Below are positions 1 through 9,221 of a stretch of 50,706 nt of DNA, piece by piece. Both the position numbers and the translations under genes were made by a program. The stretch is from positions 1-50,706 of the forward strand of contig JAQXDR010000148.1 of NCBI GenBank assembly GCA_029251265.1, written 5' to 3'. Numbering within the stretch: the first letter of the stretch is position 1; each line of letters opens with the position of its first letter. This DNA is from Pseudoprimorskyibacter sp. GTDB lineage: Bacteria > Pseudomonadota > Alphaproteobacteria > Rhodobacterales > Rhodobacteraceae. The notes below the pieces were generated by a model. It searched no databases. It saw only the letters and a program-made list of their open reading frames with translations, and was not told where the DNA came from.

Positions 1-56
1 GCTTCCTGTTCCTTCAGCATTGCTATGATCTGTTCGTCGCTAAATCGCTTCTTCAT
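1..56 (-). mobile_element. IS3-family OrfA, first 18 codons (runs off the window)
   Basis: Reading leftwards from the ATG at 54-56 gives MKKRFSDEQIIAMLKEQE, the usual N-terminus of IS3-family OrfA, a helix-turn-helix protein that helps transposase OrfB bind the IS ends. Only 18 codons are inside the window. An AAAGGA element about 10 bases upstream fits a ribosome site. The terminal inverted repeat should lie between about 60 and 92; I cannot fix its edge. This OrfA type normally travels with a different OrfB from the remnant to its right, so two IS3-type elements probably abut here. Family call is good; subgroup is inference. Confidence 0.7.
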
Positions 57-91
57 TTGTCTGTCCTTTGGTTGGGCAGACTCTGCAACAA

Positions 92-947
92 AATGGAGGA
101 GTATTAGGGGCGCAGGTCATTTTACAGATCGCCCCTGCTACGTTCTACGCACATTTGGCTATCGAAAATGACCCCAGCAAAACGTCTGACCGTGCCAAGC
201 GTAACACTGAACTGCACCCAGAGGGGAAGCGTGTTTGGAAAGAAAACCTTGAGGTTTATGACGCAGGCAAACTGTGGCACGCGATGAAGCAAGAGAAATT
301 TTATATCGCGCGCTGCACTGTTGAACGGTTAGTGCGTGACATTGGTATGAAAGCTGTCCGGCGCGGCAAGAAGGTGAAGACAGCTTGGCCGTTTAAGGCT
401 CTGGCCAGGTTATGGACATAGTGAACAGGCAGGTCCGTACAACCATGCCCAATCACCTTTGGATGTCTGATTTTCCTAAGTCTCGACTTGGCAGGGGTTT
501 GTCTACACCGCCTTTGCGATCGATATCTTTACCAACAAGATCGTTGACGGGTGGGCATCTAAATCGCAACAGACACAATTTGTTCTGGATGCCTTGGAAC
601 AGGCACATTACGATCGACAGCCTACGGATAATTTGTTCCACCAAAGTGAAAGCGGCAGCCAATATCTGTCGATCAAATACACCGAACGGCCAGCCGATGC
701 TGGGCTGGAACCCAGCACCGGCACCGACGTTTGTTCGTATGGCAATGCACTCACCGAGACAATGATTGGCCTGTTCAAGGCAGACGTCATTTACAGAGGA
801 GCTCCATCGAATTCTGACGGCGCCGTCGACTGGGAAACCCTCAGGTGGGTCGACTGGTTCACCAATCGCCGCCCGCTAACACCCATCGGATACATCACTC
901 TAACCGAAGCCGAGCAATGTCCATGCAGGCATGAACACATTCGATAA
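92..947 (+). pseudogene. IS3-family transposase OrfB remnant, frameshifted
   Basis: Three overlapping frames together spell an IS3 OrfB (rve integrase, DDE). Frame 2 to about 405 carries the N-terminal part (LQIAPATFYAHL, YDAGKLWHAM). Frame 1 at about 412-475 carries VNRQVRTTMPNHLWMSDF, including the first catalytic Asp region. Frame 3 from about 486 carries TWQGFVYTAFAIDIFTNKIV and continues to SESGSQYLSIKYTERPADAG, TETMIGLFKADVIY and WVDWFTNRRPLTPIGY, which includes the DDE glutamate region. At least two frameshifts (about 405-412 and 476-486) and loss of the first codons make it inactive. The usual HSDRGSQY box reads HQSESGSQY. It ends about 80 bases from the 3' end of the gene transfer agent cluster. 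Confidence 0.85.
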
Positions 948-1030
948 AGTCGCCTCGGAAGACCTAAATACTCTCCGGTAAATACTGGGGCGGTTCAACA
1001 TTTCTCCAATTGTCAGCTTTGAGATAGTTC

Positions 1031-4000
1031 TCAAGCTGCTAAGACGGAAAATGGACCAGAACCAAACCGCGTGGACAGTTGAGCAACCTTTATTACAACG
1101 TGAGGTCCGTCAGCAGCACGCGCCTCTTGAGAGTATACAAAAAGCGGAGTCGTCAAAATTTCTTCTCTCAACAGCAGTCCATCTCTCTCTATGCGCAAGA
1201 TATATTGCTCGATTTCTTCACCAAGAGGCACCTCCAGCGCGTTCCATTGGTCTCCATCGATCCGGGTACGACGAATCCAGCTTACGTGTAGATTTTCTGA
1301 TACAGTCTTGGCTCGCAAATGAACGACACTGTAGGGCCGCAAACCATTTCCCAAAAATGCATTGGTCTGATGAATATAAGAGCCATGATCATAACTCTGG
1401 GATGCAGGCCCAATTCGGTAGTGTCGCAAAATCCCACGTGATGACGACGGCATCGGCAATTGCTCCGGCACACCGTTCAAAGCCACAAGGTAAGAGCCAA
1501 CCGGCCAGAGCGTTGGCATAACACCATCTGTGCCAAGTCTCCCACGCAGACGTCGCGACAGATCGTAGGTCCGCGTGCCCACCAAAGTTGCGACGCCCGC
1601 TTGGAAAATTTCCCACACGTCAGATGTGCCATCACCAATAGCAAATGTGTTGCCTCCGGCCAGCAGCATTTCGGAGTCGATTGAAGATAAATTACCGCTT
1701 GTAAGCCGAACCCGCAATGGATCTCCACGGTCTAACGTAGCAGAACTTGCCGAATGCATCTCGCTTTGCGTGACACCAATAATTGATTGTCTTTCGATCG
1801 TTTCATCAAGCCTATATGCAGAATCGGTTGCACTGGAGTAAATTGCAACTGGTCCAGTCCAAGGACGCGCAGCGACCGCAACATGTGGCGCGTGTGAATC
1901 CTCGTCTCCAGTGAGAAGTGGCAAATCCAAGAAAAGAGGGAAAACTGGCGCTGCTGGTGTGATTGATGGCAAGGATACAGGGGCATCAGAAAACCTTGCC
2001 GGCACGTATATACTTGTGTCGGTCCGCGTCGCGTCACATATAATTTCAGTTCCGATCTCTACGCGATCAATTCGTACAATGATCGATTGTATCCCAAGTT
2101 CCAAATCAACCAGATCCCCGGGACCAAGATGCAGATAGGACAAAGGTAAAGCAAACCGAACAGTATCCCGCGATATTTGAGCATCCTGCAACCAACGTTC
2201 CGCTAATTGTCGACCTTCACCTCGTGTCAAAACCAAAGGCAATTCCGACGCAGCAGCGCCAGAAAATGTGCTCTTTTGTAAAGTGGCCTCTTCCACGATC
2301 TCACGATGTTCGCCATCTGCCTCTATAAAGCGTACGCGAACACGCTCCGGCAGTTCAGCCAGTGGTGCTCGGGTCTGCTGTACAAGAGCATCAGATTCAG
2401 AATTTTCGGCTAAAACTGACGTATCAACTTTTGCCAGAACGGCATCGGATCGCTGTGAAAAAGATAAAACTCCGGCCCGTTCCACCGCATCCAAACCATG
2501 GGCCAACAACAGCGGCTGCAACGCCTGTCGAGCATCTTGGACGTCATCCAAAGCATAGCCTCGTATCAGGCCTGATAGACGCGATGTATCAACGTCATAC
2601 AAACCTGCTTCAGCGCAAATATCCTCTATCAATCGAGCAACGGGGGTGTTGCTCATCCGACCCGAGATCCAGTGACCACGTGCATAATTCGACCCATCAC
2701 TCCAAAGCGTCTCGGCGTTGGGAAACCAAGGGTAAGGTCGTGCATCCCAAGCCCAGACAAAAGCATGCGACATGTCCACCATAGATTTTTGATAAATGGT
2801 GCTTATCGGCGAATTATTGGCCCAATATCTATGCATTGCGTTCAGGTAGGCATTTTGAATACCCTCATCTCTACCACCCGAAGAGTACGGTGGTAGCGCA
2901 CTTTCAGAAGATTTCGGATCAACAAATAGATTTGGTGCATTGGTGCCTTTATCTACCGCCGCGCAACCGAGTTCGGTAAACCAAATGGGTTTGGATTCAG
3001 GGACCCAAGCTGTTGCATTGGATTGGCGTATACCATCAATCCTTTCGTGGTGAGCGTTCTGCCACCAACTGCGGATATCCTTGTAGCGATAGATCCAGGG
3101 CTCTGAATGATCACCATCTAAAATTAAGCTGCGGATTTGTGCGTCGCGGTCTGATTGGCTCGCGTAGTACCAGTCAAAGCCCTCACCGCCCTCAATGTTG
3201 GCATCCAGATACTCCAGATTGGCAATATTTCCCCAATGTGCATCCACATGGTTCTGACTATCCCGCCAATCACTCAATGGCATGTAATTATCTATGCCAA
3301 TAAAATCGATATCGTCGTCAGCCCAAAGCGAATCAAGGTGAAAGTAGACATTCCCGCTACCATCTTGTGGATGATACCCAAAATATTCAGACCAATCTGC
3401 CGCATAACCTATTTTGGTATCAACACCCAAAAGACCGCGCACTTCCGCCGCTAATGATCTTAATTGGTGAACAGCGGGGAAGCCGGTTAGACCACGTAAA
3501 TGGGTCAAGCCACGCATCTCAGATCCAATACAGAATGCTGCAACTCCCCCAGCGGCTGCGCAGAGCGCCGCGTTGTGCAAGATAAACCGTCGATAACTCC
3601 ATTCAAGTGGACCGGTGTAGACAACACGTCCCGCTGCCACAGTAAAATCAGCTGCGCTGGCTGAGCCGAAAAAAGACGCAACTTCGGCGTCAGCGATTGC
3701 TGTACCATCTGGCGAATTTGGCCTTCCAGGTGCTGCGGATCCGGTAATTCTACCGCGCCATGGGAACACCGGTTGATCAACCGCCCCTGACCATGGATCG
3801 ATTTTCCCGTTTCCTGCTATCTGATCCATCAGAATGAACGGATAGAACATCACCTCGCGCGAAGATGAGTGAATCGCCTTAATCGCCTCAATAACCGATG
3901 CATCCGCAGGTGTTCCACCGTACAGTGGCTTGTCTTGGTCAGAAGGTACAACTTTTGCAGAAGCGCGGTTCAGTCCAGATACAGTCCAAGGCATGGAACC

Positions 4001-4900
4001 ATCTTGCTGATTTTGTTCGACCATTGGACGTAATTGGCAAGAACCACACCTCAGATCGTCTCCGAACCAACTTACAACTAATGAAACCGTTCCGCAATTT
4101 GGCAAATCGGTTTCAAGTGCAGACAGTGACGTCTCGAGGTCGGACAAGCCTGACGGTGTGTTTACATTGCTTACCCTGACATCACCAGCGCCAAGGTCAA
4201 AATTGACAGGTGTGGTCGCCAGCGTATATTCACCGGACCCCGGCATAAGCGCAACCGCCTGGATATTTTCAGCAACATCTGACGCCGCACGCACGACCTC
4301 AAAACTGAATTGCGGCACTCGATTGCCAAATCGTTCAAGTAAAAGGTCCTCAATGACAATATACGCCAAACCTCGATAGGCCGGCACACGCCCCGTACCT
4401 TCAACTGCTTCCATGCGTGGATCGGGTACTTGGTCCTCAGATCCGTGATAGATTCGCATATCAAAATCCCGTAAGGACATTTCAACGCCATCAACCCAAA
4501 CTCTTGAAACACCTTTAATTTCGCCTTCACAAAGCCCTATGGCGAGTGAGACCGAATAACTATACTTGCGTACTTGTGGCTGGGATGTTGCACCTTTGCC
4601 GCCACCTTCTGTGACCATATGTTCCGCAAATTGCGACGCCCAGATAACATGTCCCCCAAGACGCACCCGTCCCCAAGTTCTTGCAATTGAAGATCCTTCT
4701 CCCGAGCTTGTTATGCGTAACCTTTCCAAGCGCGCAGTTTCGACAGCGTCCGCACCCTGCCCCAATAACCTTTGATCAAGAGAGCGCCCCAGTGTGGCAC
4801 CCGCAAATCGGCCCACTGTTGCCATAGACATTCCCATTAAGGTACCGCCGGTTGCAGCACCCGCCGCCGCACCCGCAGCTGAAAGAAGAAGCGTAGCCAT
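1031..4900 (-). CDS. GTA g15: large tail-tip (megatron) protein
   Basis: A 1289-residue protein, the last and longest gene of the gene transfer agent cluster. RcGTA gp15 homologues form the baseplate/tail tip that touches the host cell. The N-terminus (about residues 1-30) is Gly/Ala-rich and hydrophobic. The middle (about 430-740) matches the GTA TIM-barrel-like domain, with NYMPLSDWRD and PIWFTELGC. About 820-960 matches the Phage-tail_3 type domain (GEGRQLAERWLQDAQ, LHLGPGDLVDLEL). The C-terminal part resembles the Rcc01698-like C-terminal domain. It starts three bases after the stop of g14, so the two are probably coupled. It appears full length for the family and undamaged although IS debris lies just downstream. 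Identification is from order, size and motifs. Confidence 0.93.
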   Translation of the reverse strand: MATLLLSAAGAAAGAATGGTLMGMSMATVGRFAGATLGRSLDQRLLGQGADAVETARLERLRITSSGEGSSIARTWGRVRLGGHVIWASQFAEHMVTEGGGKGATSQPQVRKYSYSVSLAIGLCEGEIKGVSRVWVDGVEMSLRDFDMRIYHGSEDQVPDPRMEAVEGTGRVPAYRGLAYIVIEDLLLERFGNRVPQFSFEVVRAASDVAENIQAVALMPGSGEYTLATTPVNFDLGAGDVRVSNVNTPSGLSDLETSLSALETDLPNCGTVSLVVSWFGDDLRCGSCQLRPMVEQNQQDGSMPWTVSGLNRASAKVVPSDQDKPLYGGTPADASVIEAIKAIHSSSREVMFYPFILMDQIAGNGKIDPWSGAVDQPVFPWRGRITGSAAPGRPNSPDGTAIADAEVASFFGSASAADFTVAAGRVVYTGPLEWSYRRFILHNAALCAAAGGVAAFCIGSEMRGLTHLRGLTGFPAVHQLRSLAAEVRGLLGVDTKIGYAADWSEYFGYHPQDGSGNVYFHLDSLWADDDIDFIGIDNYMPLSDWRDSQNHVDAHWGNIANLEYLDANIEGGEGFDWYYASQSDRDAQIRSLILDGDHSEPWIYRYKDIRSWWQNAHHERIDGIRQSNATAWVPESKPIWFTELGCAAVDKGTNAPNLFVDPKSSESALPPYSSGGRDEGIQNAYLNAMHRYWANNSPISTIYQKSMVDMSHAFVWAWDARPYPWFPNAETLWSDGSNYARGHWISGRMSNTPVARLIEDICAEAGLYDVDTSRLSGLIRGYALDDVQDARQALQPLLLAHGLDAVERAGVLSFSQRSDAVLAKVDTSVLAENSESDALVQQTRAPLAELPERVRVRFIEADGEHREIVEEATLQKSTFSGAAASELPLVLTRGEGRQLAERWLQDAQISRDTVRFALPLSYLHLGPGDLVDLELGIQSIIVRIDRVEIGTEIICDATRTDTSIYVPARFSDAPVSLPSITPAAPVFPLFLDLPLLTGDEDSHAPHVAVAARPWTGPVAIYSSATDSAYRLDETIERQSIIGVTQSEMHSASSATLDRGDPLRVRLTSGNLSSIDSEMLLAGGNTFAIGDGTSDVWEIFQAGVATLVGTRTYDLSRRLRGRLGTDGVMPTLWPVGSYLVALNGVPEQLPMPSSSRGILRHYRIGPASQSYDHGSYIHQTNAFLGNGLRPYSVVHLRAKTVSENLHVSWIRRTRIDGDQWNALEVPLGEEIEQYILRIERDGLLLREEILTTPLFVYSQEARAADGPHVVIKVAQLSTRFGSGPFSVLAA

Positions 4901-4903
4901 GGA

Positions 4904-5338
4904 TTACTCCTGAATTGGAAGAACAAAGCGCCCGACGATCCGACGACGCCAAGGTAATGAAAGGCGGCTTTCGATCACGCCATGACCTGAATAAGCATGA
5001 ATAAATTGAGGATTATCGCCAACCTTGGACTGTATCCCCAAATGCTTTGCCACCGAACCAGTTCGCATGCGAAACAACAAAACGTCCCCAACCACACACT
5101 CACCCAAAGTTTTTACAACCATATGTCTATGGCCTGCGCGCATAAGACATTCATCACCCTGTGGCTCAGACCAATCCATTGAATATGCGGGCACATCTTC
5201 CGGTTCGGAGCCGAACGTCTCTCGCCACACACCACGTAATAAGCCCAGACAATCACAACCGGCACCTTTGACAGAGGCTTGATGAACATAAGGGGTTCCA
5301 ATCCAGGATCGGGCAATTTCGATTACACTACCACTCAT
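4904..5338 (-). CDS. GTA g14: NlpC/P60 cell-wall peptidase of the tail
   Basis: A 144-residue NlpC/P60-fold protein. In RcGTA the homologue sits in the tail tip and is thought to cut peptidoglycan during DNA delivery. The catalytic cysteine motif GCDCLGLLRG is at about residues 27-36, and the likely histidine is in AKHLGIQ at about 98-104. The N-terminus (MSGSVIEIARSWIGTPYVHQ) is the typical start of this fold. Its ATG overlaps the end of g13 by four bases (5335-5338), and g15 follows after three bases. No signal peptide is seen, as expected for a virion part. Size and motifs agree with the family. Confidence 0.93.
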   Translation of the reverse strand: MSGSVIEIARSWIGTPYVHQASVKGAGCDCLGLLRGVWRETFGSEPEDVPAYSMDWSEPQGDECLMRAGHRHMVVKTLGECVVGDVLLFRMRTGSVAKHLGIQSKVGDNPQFIHAYSGHGVIESRLSLPWRRRIVGRFVLPIQE

Positions 5339-6222
5339 CGCCGCGATCCTCCCGTTCCTTCAGCTCGCGAGGCCGGATGAACCAAAACCCAATCATCCGA
5401 AGGCAAATCTGGAAATCCTCTAAAATTCAGAACGTTATTGAATTTATCGCGACAGGACTGAAATCGTCGATCACATCCAGCGGTGATTTCAAATTCATCG
5501 CCAGAGCCAAGATCCACAGCAAACGGAACCCAAGGCGTGACCCACCTTTGTCCGTCAATCAATTCATCTCGCTTTACGAACTGTTTCAAACCAATCCCAC
5601 TGCCTGAAGTGAGCCGAAGCACTCCACGCAAAAACCAGTTCTCGGCAAAGCCATTTCCAGCCCCTAGACAGATCGAACCATCGTCTGAATCAATGTCAAA
5701 AATCGAACCTTCCCAACGATAACCGGCGGTATCCGTATCAAACCTACAGCGTGAATCTCCCAACGCAGCATCACATGATACCTGGAAAATACGGCCAGTT
5801 GGCTTATTCAAATGCTCAGTTAGTCCGCGTAGTTCAGCTCGAAAAGTACCAGCCTCGCGTACGATTTCACCTATCGTTCCGCAGAAAAGAACATGACGCT
5901 GTGAAACGTCCTGCCAATTGACAATCCAAATCGTGACCGATGCGTTGTCATATCGACCCGCTTCAATATCAGCATCCGAAATCAAGTCTGACCTCAAGGC
6001 TCCAAGGGCTTCGGAATTGTCTACAGACAGTCCTGAACTGATCTGAAGCATTTTTGCGGTCATTCCGGAGTCTGCGCGAAACAGGAGACCATCGAAATTC
6101 AAGTCAACATCATGATCAGTAAACCCCAACTCAAACCCGTCAGATCGTATAATTTTCCATGCTCGCGCGAGGGTCGTGGTTCCAGTGCAAAGATGGGCAA
6201 ACAAGTTTTCTGGTAATAACAT
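5335..6222 (-). CDS. GTA g13: tail hub protein (DUF2163)
   Basis: A 295-residue DUF2163/phage BR0599-type protein, the hub joining distal tail and tail tip. Cysteines occur as VLFCGTI, VSCDAALGDSRCRFD, GSICLG and AGCDRRFQSCRDKF. The last motif is conserved in the family. In the published RcGTA structure the hub carries an iron-sulfur cluster; that this copy does so is inference from the conserved cysteines. The start overlaps the stop of g12 by one base, and the end overlaps the g14 start, so translation is probably coupled. Full length for the family. Confidence 0.93.
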   Translation of the reverse strand: MLLPENLFAHLCTGTTTLARAWKIIRSDGFELGFTDHDVDLNFDGLLFRADSGMTAKMLQISSGLSVDNSEALGALRSDLISDADIEAGRYDNASVTIWIVNWQDVSQRHVLFCGTIGEIVREAGTFRAELRGLTEHLNKPTGRIFQVSCDAALGDSRCRFDTDTAGYRWEGSIFDIDSDDGSICLGAGNGFAENWFLRGVLRLTSGSGIGLKQFVKRDELIDGQRWVTPWVPFAVDLGSGDEFEITAGCDRRFQSCRDKFNNVLNFRGFPDLPSDDWVLVHPASRAEGTGGSRR

Positions 6223-6854
6223 CAGATACGAACCTCAATTATTGGAACATCAGGTACTTCTCCTGCGCCAAAGTTGGCCAAGCTTGTGATGATCCTGTCA
6301 GTGTCAAAGCGGACCGGTACGTCAAATTCATACCCAGCCGTTATCTGCGCACCGACCGCCGGTGGCGTATGGAATGTGATTAAGCCAATTGTCGTATCAA
6401 TGGTGTAATCTTCACCCGCTTGTTGAGGAATGTCGTCAACGGCCACAATAACAGAGCCCTCGACCGGTTTCATGATTGGGCGCACATACGACGCGCCACC
6501 TGAATCATATGCTTTGACCAGATTGAATTCGCTGGCATCCCCGTTGCCGGTTCCCAACAACTGATCAGAATTAGCGATTTCGCCTGACGGCAAGCAAGAC
6601 TTGAAATCCGCCCAATCTTTCCATCGAAATGCAAAAAGTTGACCCTGACGCGCTTCAAAAAAAGATACCAGTTCGGCCATATCATCCAAAGACAAAACAC
6701 CAATGCCCGCATCATAATGACGTCGGGAATGTGCCCAAAGACCATTACGCTCCTCGTGCCCACTTGCGAGGGTCACAATATCTGTACGTCGTTGCGGACC
6801 ACCCAATGATCCATAGCTGATCCGGGTTGGAAATCGTATATTATGAAAGCTCAT
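6222..6854 (-). CDS. GTA g12: distal tail protein (DUF2460)
   Basis: A 210-residue DUF2460 protein, the distal tail protein that caps the tube and carries the hub. Conserved stretches are FPTRISYGSLGGPQRRTDIV near the start, LFAFRWKDWADFKSC in the middle and VRFDTDRIITSL near the end. It lies 12 bases after g11 and runs straight into g13. Position, length and motifs all match the RcGTA order. Confidence 0.93.
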   Translation of the reverse strand: MSFHNIRFPTRISYGSLGGPQRRTDIVTLASGHEERNGLWAHSRRHYDAGIGVLSLDDMAELVSFFEARQGQLFAFRWKDWADFKSCLPSGEIANSDQLLGTGNGDASEFNLVKAYDSGGASYVRPIMKPVEGSVIVAVDDIPQQAGEDYTIDTTIGLITFHTPPAVGAQITAGYEFDVPVRFDTDRIITSLANFGAGEVPDVPIIEVRI

Positions 6855-6866
6855 ATCTCAGTCCCT

Positions 6867-7520
6867 TCACCTGTTACGTTGACCGCGCGCCAGCGCCCTC
6901 GTCATATGCGCAGCAACTTGACCTTGGCTGCGTTGAAAGCCCTGCACATCTGGGGTCTGGATATTAATAATGATTGTTGGTGCCGCGGCTGAACCAGAAT
7001 GTGCCCGAACGCCCAGTGAACCATCCGCACCTCGGGTCAATGGCATGATTGCCTCGGGGCCTGCTTCGCCCATCAAACCAGTAGCGCCACGCATTGGAAA
7101 AACTGTCGGCGAGGAAACCACGCCTCCCTTTGCAAAAGGCATAACACGACCTTGCGCAAAACCTGCACCGTTCGAAAACGGTATCACACCAGCGAACAAC
7201 CCGCTTACACCGTCGGTTATTGCCCCAGCCAGATGATCTGTGACTGGCTTGGTTGCCGCGCGAAAAGTGCTTCGTACCATCGAGTTCGCGGCAGACCGAA
7301 GAGCATCGGACATACGCGTCCCATCCACAACGATATCTTCCAAAGCGCCGGATAATCCACGACTTAGTGTTTTTTCGAAACGGGATACGCTTTGCTGGCT
7401 TGCCGCCATTGCATTTTGCATCCGCTCAAGTTCTTTGGCAAAGGTGGATGCAACGAGCGTAGCATCTCCCAAGCCTTCGATTAGATCATCAATGTCCTCA
7501 GACGTCATGTCTTTGGTCAT
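6867..7520 (-). CDS. GTA g11: short tape measure protein
   Basis: A 217-residue tail tape measure protein. GTA tape measures are very short compared with siphophage ones, in line with the short GTA tail. The N-terminal half is helical (about residues 10-60); the middle is Gly/Ala-rich and hydrophobic (LAGAITDGVSGLFAGVIPF); then comes the conserved MPFAKGGVVSSPTVFPM and MGEAGPEAIMPL block. The ATG overlaps the stop of g10.1 (ATGA at 7517-7520). A second ATG four codons inside (MTSEDIDDL) is an alternative start. Confidence 0.92.
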   Translation of the reverse strand: MTKDMTSEDIDDLIEGLGDATLVASTFAKELERMQNAMAASQQSVSRFEKTLSRGLSGALEDIVVDGTRMSDALRSAANSMVRSTFRAATKPVTDHLAGAITDGVSGLFAGVIPFSNGAGFAQGRVMPFAKGGVVSSPTVFPMRGATGLMGEAGPEAIMPLTRGADGSLGVRAHSGSAAAPTIIINIQTPDVQGFQRSQGQVAAHMTRALARGQRNR

Positions 7521-7720
7521 GGCACAGTCTCTCTTTGCGAAATGTCAGGATAGGACACGGCCAAAGCATCCAGCCGCGCTCTTGTCATTACCGGGGGAAC
7601 ACGATCCGCCCCAATGAGGATTTGCAGTTCTTGCGGCGTTAACAACCAGAACACTTCCGGCGCCAACCCAAGATCACGCAGCCCCAAACGCATCAGGGCT
7701 GGCCAGTCAAAGTTAGACAT
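7517..7720 (-). CDS. GTA g10.1: tail assembly chaperone, second gene
   Basis: A small (67-residue) protein beginning MSNFDWPALMRLGLRDLG, matching the phage tail assembly chaperone family that lies between gp10 and the tape measure in GTA clusters. It contains LAPEVFWLLTPQEL, the family core. I chose the ATG at 7720 over the upstream in-frame TTG/ATG region because homologues start at this Met and the overlap with g10 is then only eight bases. The two chaperone genes correspond to the G and GT products of lambda, which arise by frameshift there; here they are separate overlapping ORFs. Confidence 0.85.
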   Translation of the reverse strand: MSNFDWPALMRLGLRDLGLAPEVFWLLTPQELQILIGADRVPPVMTRARLDALAVSYPDISQRETVP

Positions 7721-8042
7721 CCACATTTCCCGGCTCAGCAAAAGCTAGGGCAAGTAACCTAGCAGCGGCTTTGGCCGCAGCCATTGGTCCTCCGTCAATT
7801 TCCGCGGAAAGCAAATCGTCTCGACCAAGACCCGCGCCGCCCCCGCTTAAACCGGCACCCAGTAAAGCAATTACGTCGGCAGATCTAAAGGCCCCGCTTT
7901 CAAAACGCTCTACAAGATCAACCAAGCTTTCGGTCTGCAACTTGTCTTCTAACTCAGCCAACGCGCCTAGCGTCAAACGCATGATATGAGGGGTTCCATC
8001 GATCACAATATCGACTTCCCCACGCCACGGATTACTCATCAC
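7713..8042 (-). CDS. GTA g10: tail assembly chaperone (GTA_gp10)
   Basis: A 109-residue GTA gp10 family protein, probably a chaperone for the tape measure during tail assembly. It starts MMSNPWRGEVDIVIDG and has LTLGALAELEDKLQTESLV, the conserved core. The ATG overlaps the stop of g9 by four bases (8039-8042), and the 3' end overlaps g10.1 by eight bases. It is expected to act in the cytoplasm and to be absent from the mature particle; this is family knowledge. Confidence 0.9.
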   Translation of the reverse strand: MMSNPWRGEVDIVIDGTPHIMRLTLGALAELEDKLQTESLVDLVERFESGAFRSADVIALLGAGLSGGGAGLGRDDLLSAEIDGGPMAAAKAAARLLALAFAEPGNVDV

Positions 8043-8452
8043 GCAGCCACGAAGGTTAGTTGGCTCGCAGACGCCATAGACATCTCATACGTTGCCTCAC
8101 CGTTGTAATTGCCGGCATATTCTAGGCCGGTAAGTTGAAAAGCACCTTCAACCACGCCAAAATCTGGAATGATGACTTGGAAGTTCTGTATCGCTCCATC
8201 AAAAAAAATCTCGCGCGCTTTTGCATCGGTTGCATCATCCCGAAACACACCAGAACCAGATAGGGATGCAGAACGTACGCCCGCGCCACCAAGCAATTCA
8301 CGCCACCCTCCTGCACTTTCGATTGACGTCACATCAACTGTTTCAGCATTAAAGCTCAACCGTGTCGCCCTGAGACCTGCTAGGGTCTGAAAGCTACCGG
8401 CACCGTTTGTGTCGATCTTGATCAAAAGATCTTTTCCGTTTTGTACACTCAT
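8039..8452 (-). CDS. GTA g9: major tail tube protein
   Basis: A 137-residue TP901-1-type major tail protein that forms the tail tube. The N-terminus MSVQNGKDLLIKID, the ATRLSFNAETVDVTS block and the C-terminal NGEATYEMSMASASQLTFV are family hallmarks. It lies 26 bases after g8 and overlaps g10 by four bases. The length agrees with RcGTA gp9. Confidence 0.93.
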   Translation of the reverse strand: MSVQNGKDLLIKIDTNGAGSFQTLAGLRATRLSFNAETVDVTSIESAGGWRELLGGAGVRSASLSGSGVFRDDATDAKAREIFFDGAIQNFQVIIPDFGVVEGAFQLTGLEYAGNYNGEATYEMSMASASQLTFVAA

Positions 8453-8478
8453 CTGAGTAACTCCATCTTACTTTTGGG

Positions 8479-8886
8479 TCATTCATCATCGACACGAGCA
8501 CGGAACGTTAAATCGATCCGTCGGGTGCCATCACTGGTGCGCCTTGCATCTGCGCGCAAAAACCAAAGTCCTGCCAACGTGCCTCGGTTCAAAGGCAAAT
8601 TAGCCTTGTGCAAAACATCGCTAATTCGACCAGCGACAGTTTTTGCACCTGAAAATCCCGCTTCTTCACTGATCACCGACACGCTAAAATCGTGACGGGC
8701 ACCTGAATTGGTTTTATCAGACCGATCCCGAACTTTTTCCGGACCCAACGTTACATAAACGTCGGGCAAAATACCCGGAGGCGCCGCATCGTAGACAGCA
8801 TCTCCAATCTGATTTATCAAGTCAGGGTCGGAAACCAAGGTAGTATATACCGCGCTCTGCAGAGCCGCGGAAACAGCATAGCTCAT
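8479..8886 (-). CDS. GTA g8: tail terminator protein (DUF3168)
   Basis: A 135-residue DUF3168 protein, which closes the tail tube at the head side. I start it at the ATG 8884-8886 (MSYAVSAALQSAVYTTL), not at the more upstream in-frame ATG at 8913, because this ATG overlaps the g7 stop as ATGA and homologues begin here. Conserved parts are YVTLGPEKVRDRSDKTNSG and HDFSVSV. It is followed by g9. Confidence 0.9.
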   Translation of the reverse strand: MSYAVSAALQSAVYTTLVSDPDLINQIGDAVYDAAPPGILPDVYVTLGPEKVRDRSDKTNSGARHDFSVSVISEEAGFSGAKTVAGRISDVLHKANLPLNRGTLAGLWFLRADARRTSDGTRRIDLTFRARVDDE

Positions 8887-9221
8887 GCGGCCACCTCCTC
8901 TGTTGTGTGGCACATCAGATAACGCCCACCGGGATCGCCGAGTGTCACGGCGTCAATTCGATATAAGCGTGTCCCCTCACGTAGCCGTTGTCCTGCCTGA
9001 GGTCTGGATGATGTTCCAACAGGCGATGCACGAAGAGTAATTCGCAATGCGACCTTGGATAAGGTGCCAGCCTCTCCATCATCGGCCCGTCCAGTCCGGG
9101 GTTTTACCTCCGCCCAGACTACGCCCAACTTTGTCCAACCTTCGATCAAGCCACCAGCACCATCAGAGACGGCCTGCGGCGCCTCTAGCACCAGCTTGCG
9201 GTTCAAATGTGGACGCTTCAT
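8883..9221 (-). CDS. GTA g7: head-tail joining (stopper) protein
   Basis: A 112-residue protein starting MKRPHLNRKLVLEAPQ, of the phage head closure/head-tail joining family. The in-frame reading extends upstream to 9287, but the ATG at 9219-9221 forms an ATGA overlap with the g6 stop and gives the usual N-terminus. The central GWTKLGVVWAEVKPR and the C-terminal RYLMCHTTEEVA are typical. It ends in an ATGA overlap with g8. Confidence 0.88.
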   Translation of the reverse strand: MKRPHLNRKLVLEAPQAVSDGAGGLIEGWTKLGVVWAEVKPRTGRADDGEAGTLSKVALRITLRASPVGTSSRPQAGQRLREGTRLYRIDAVTLGDPGGRYLMCHTTEEVAA

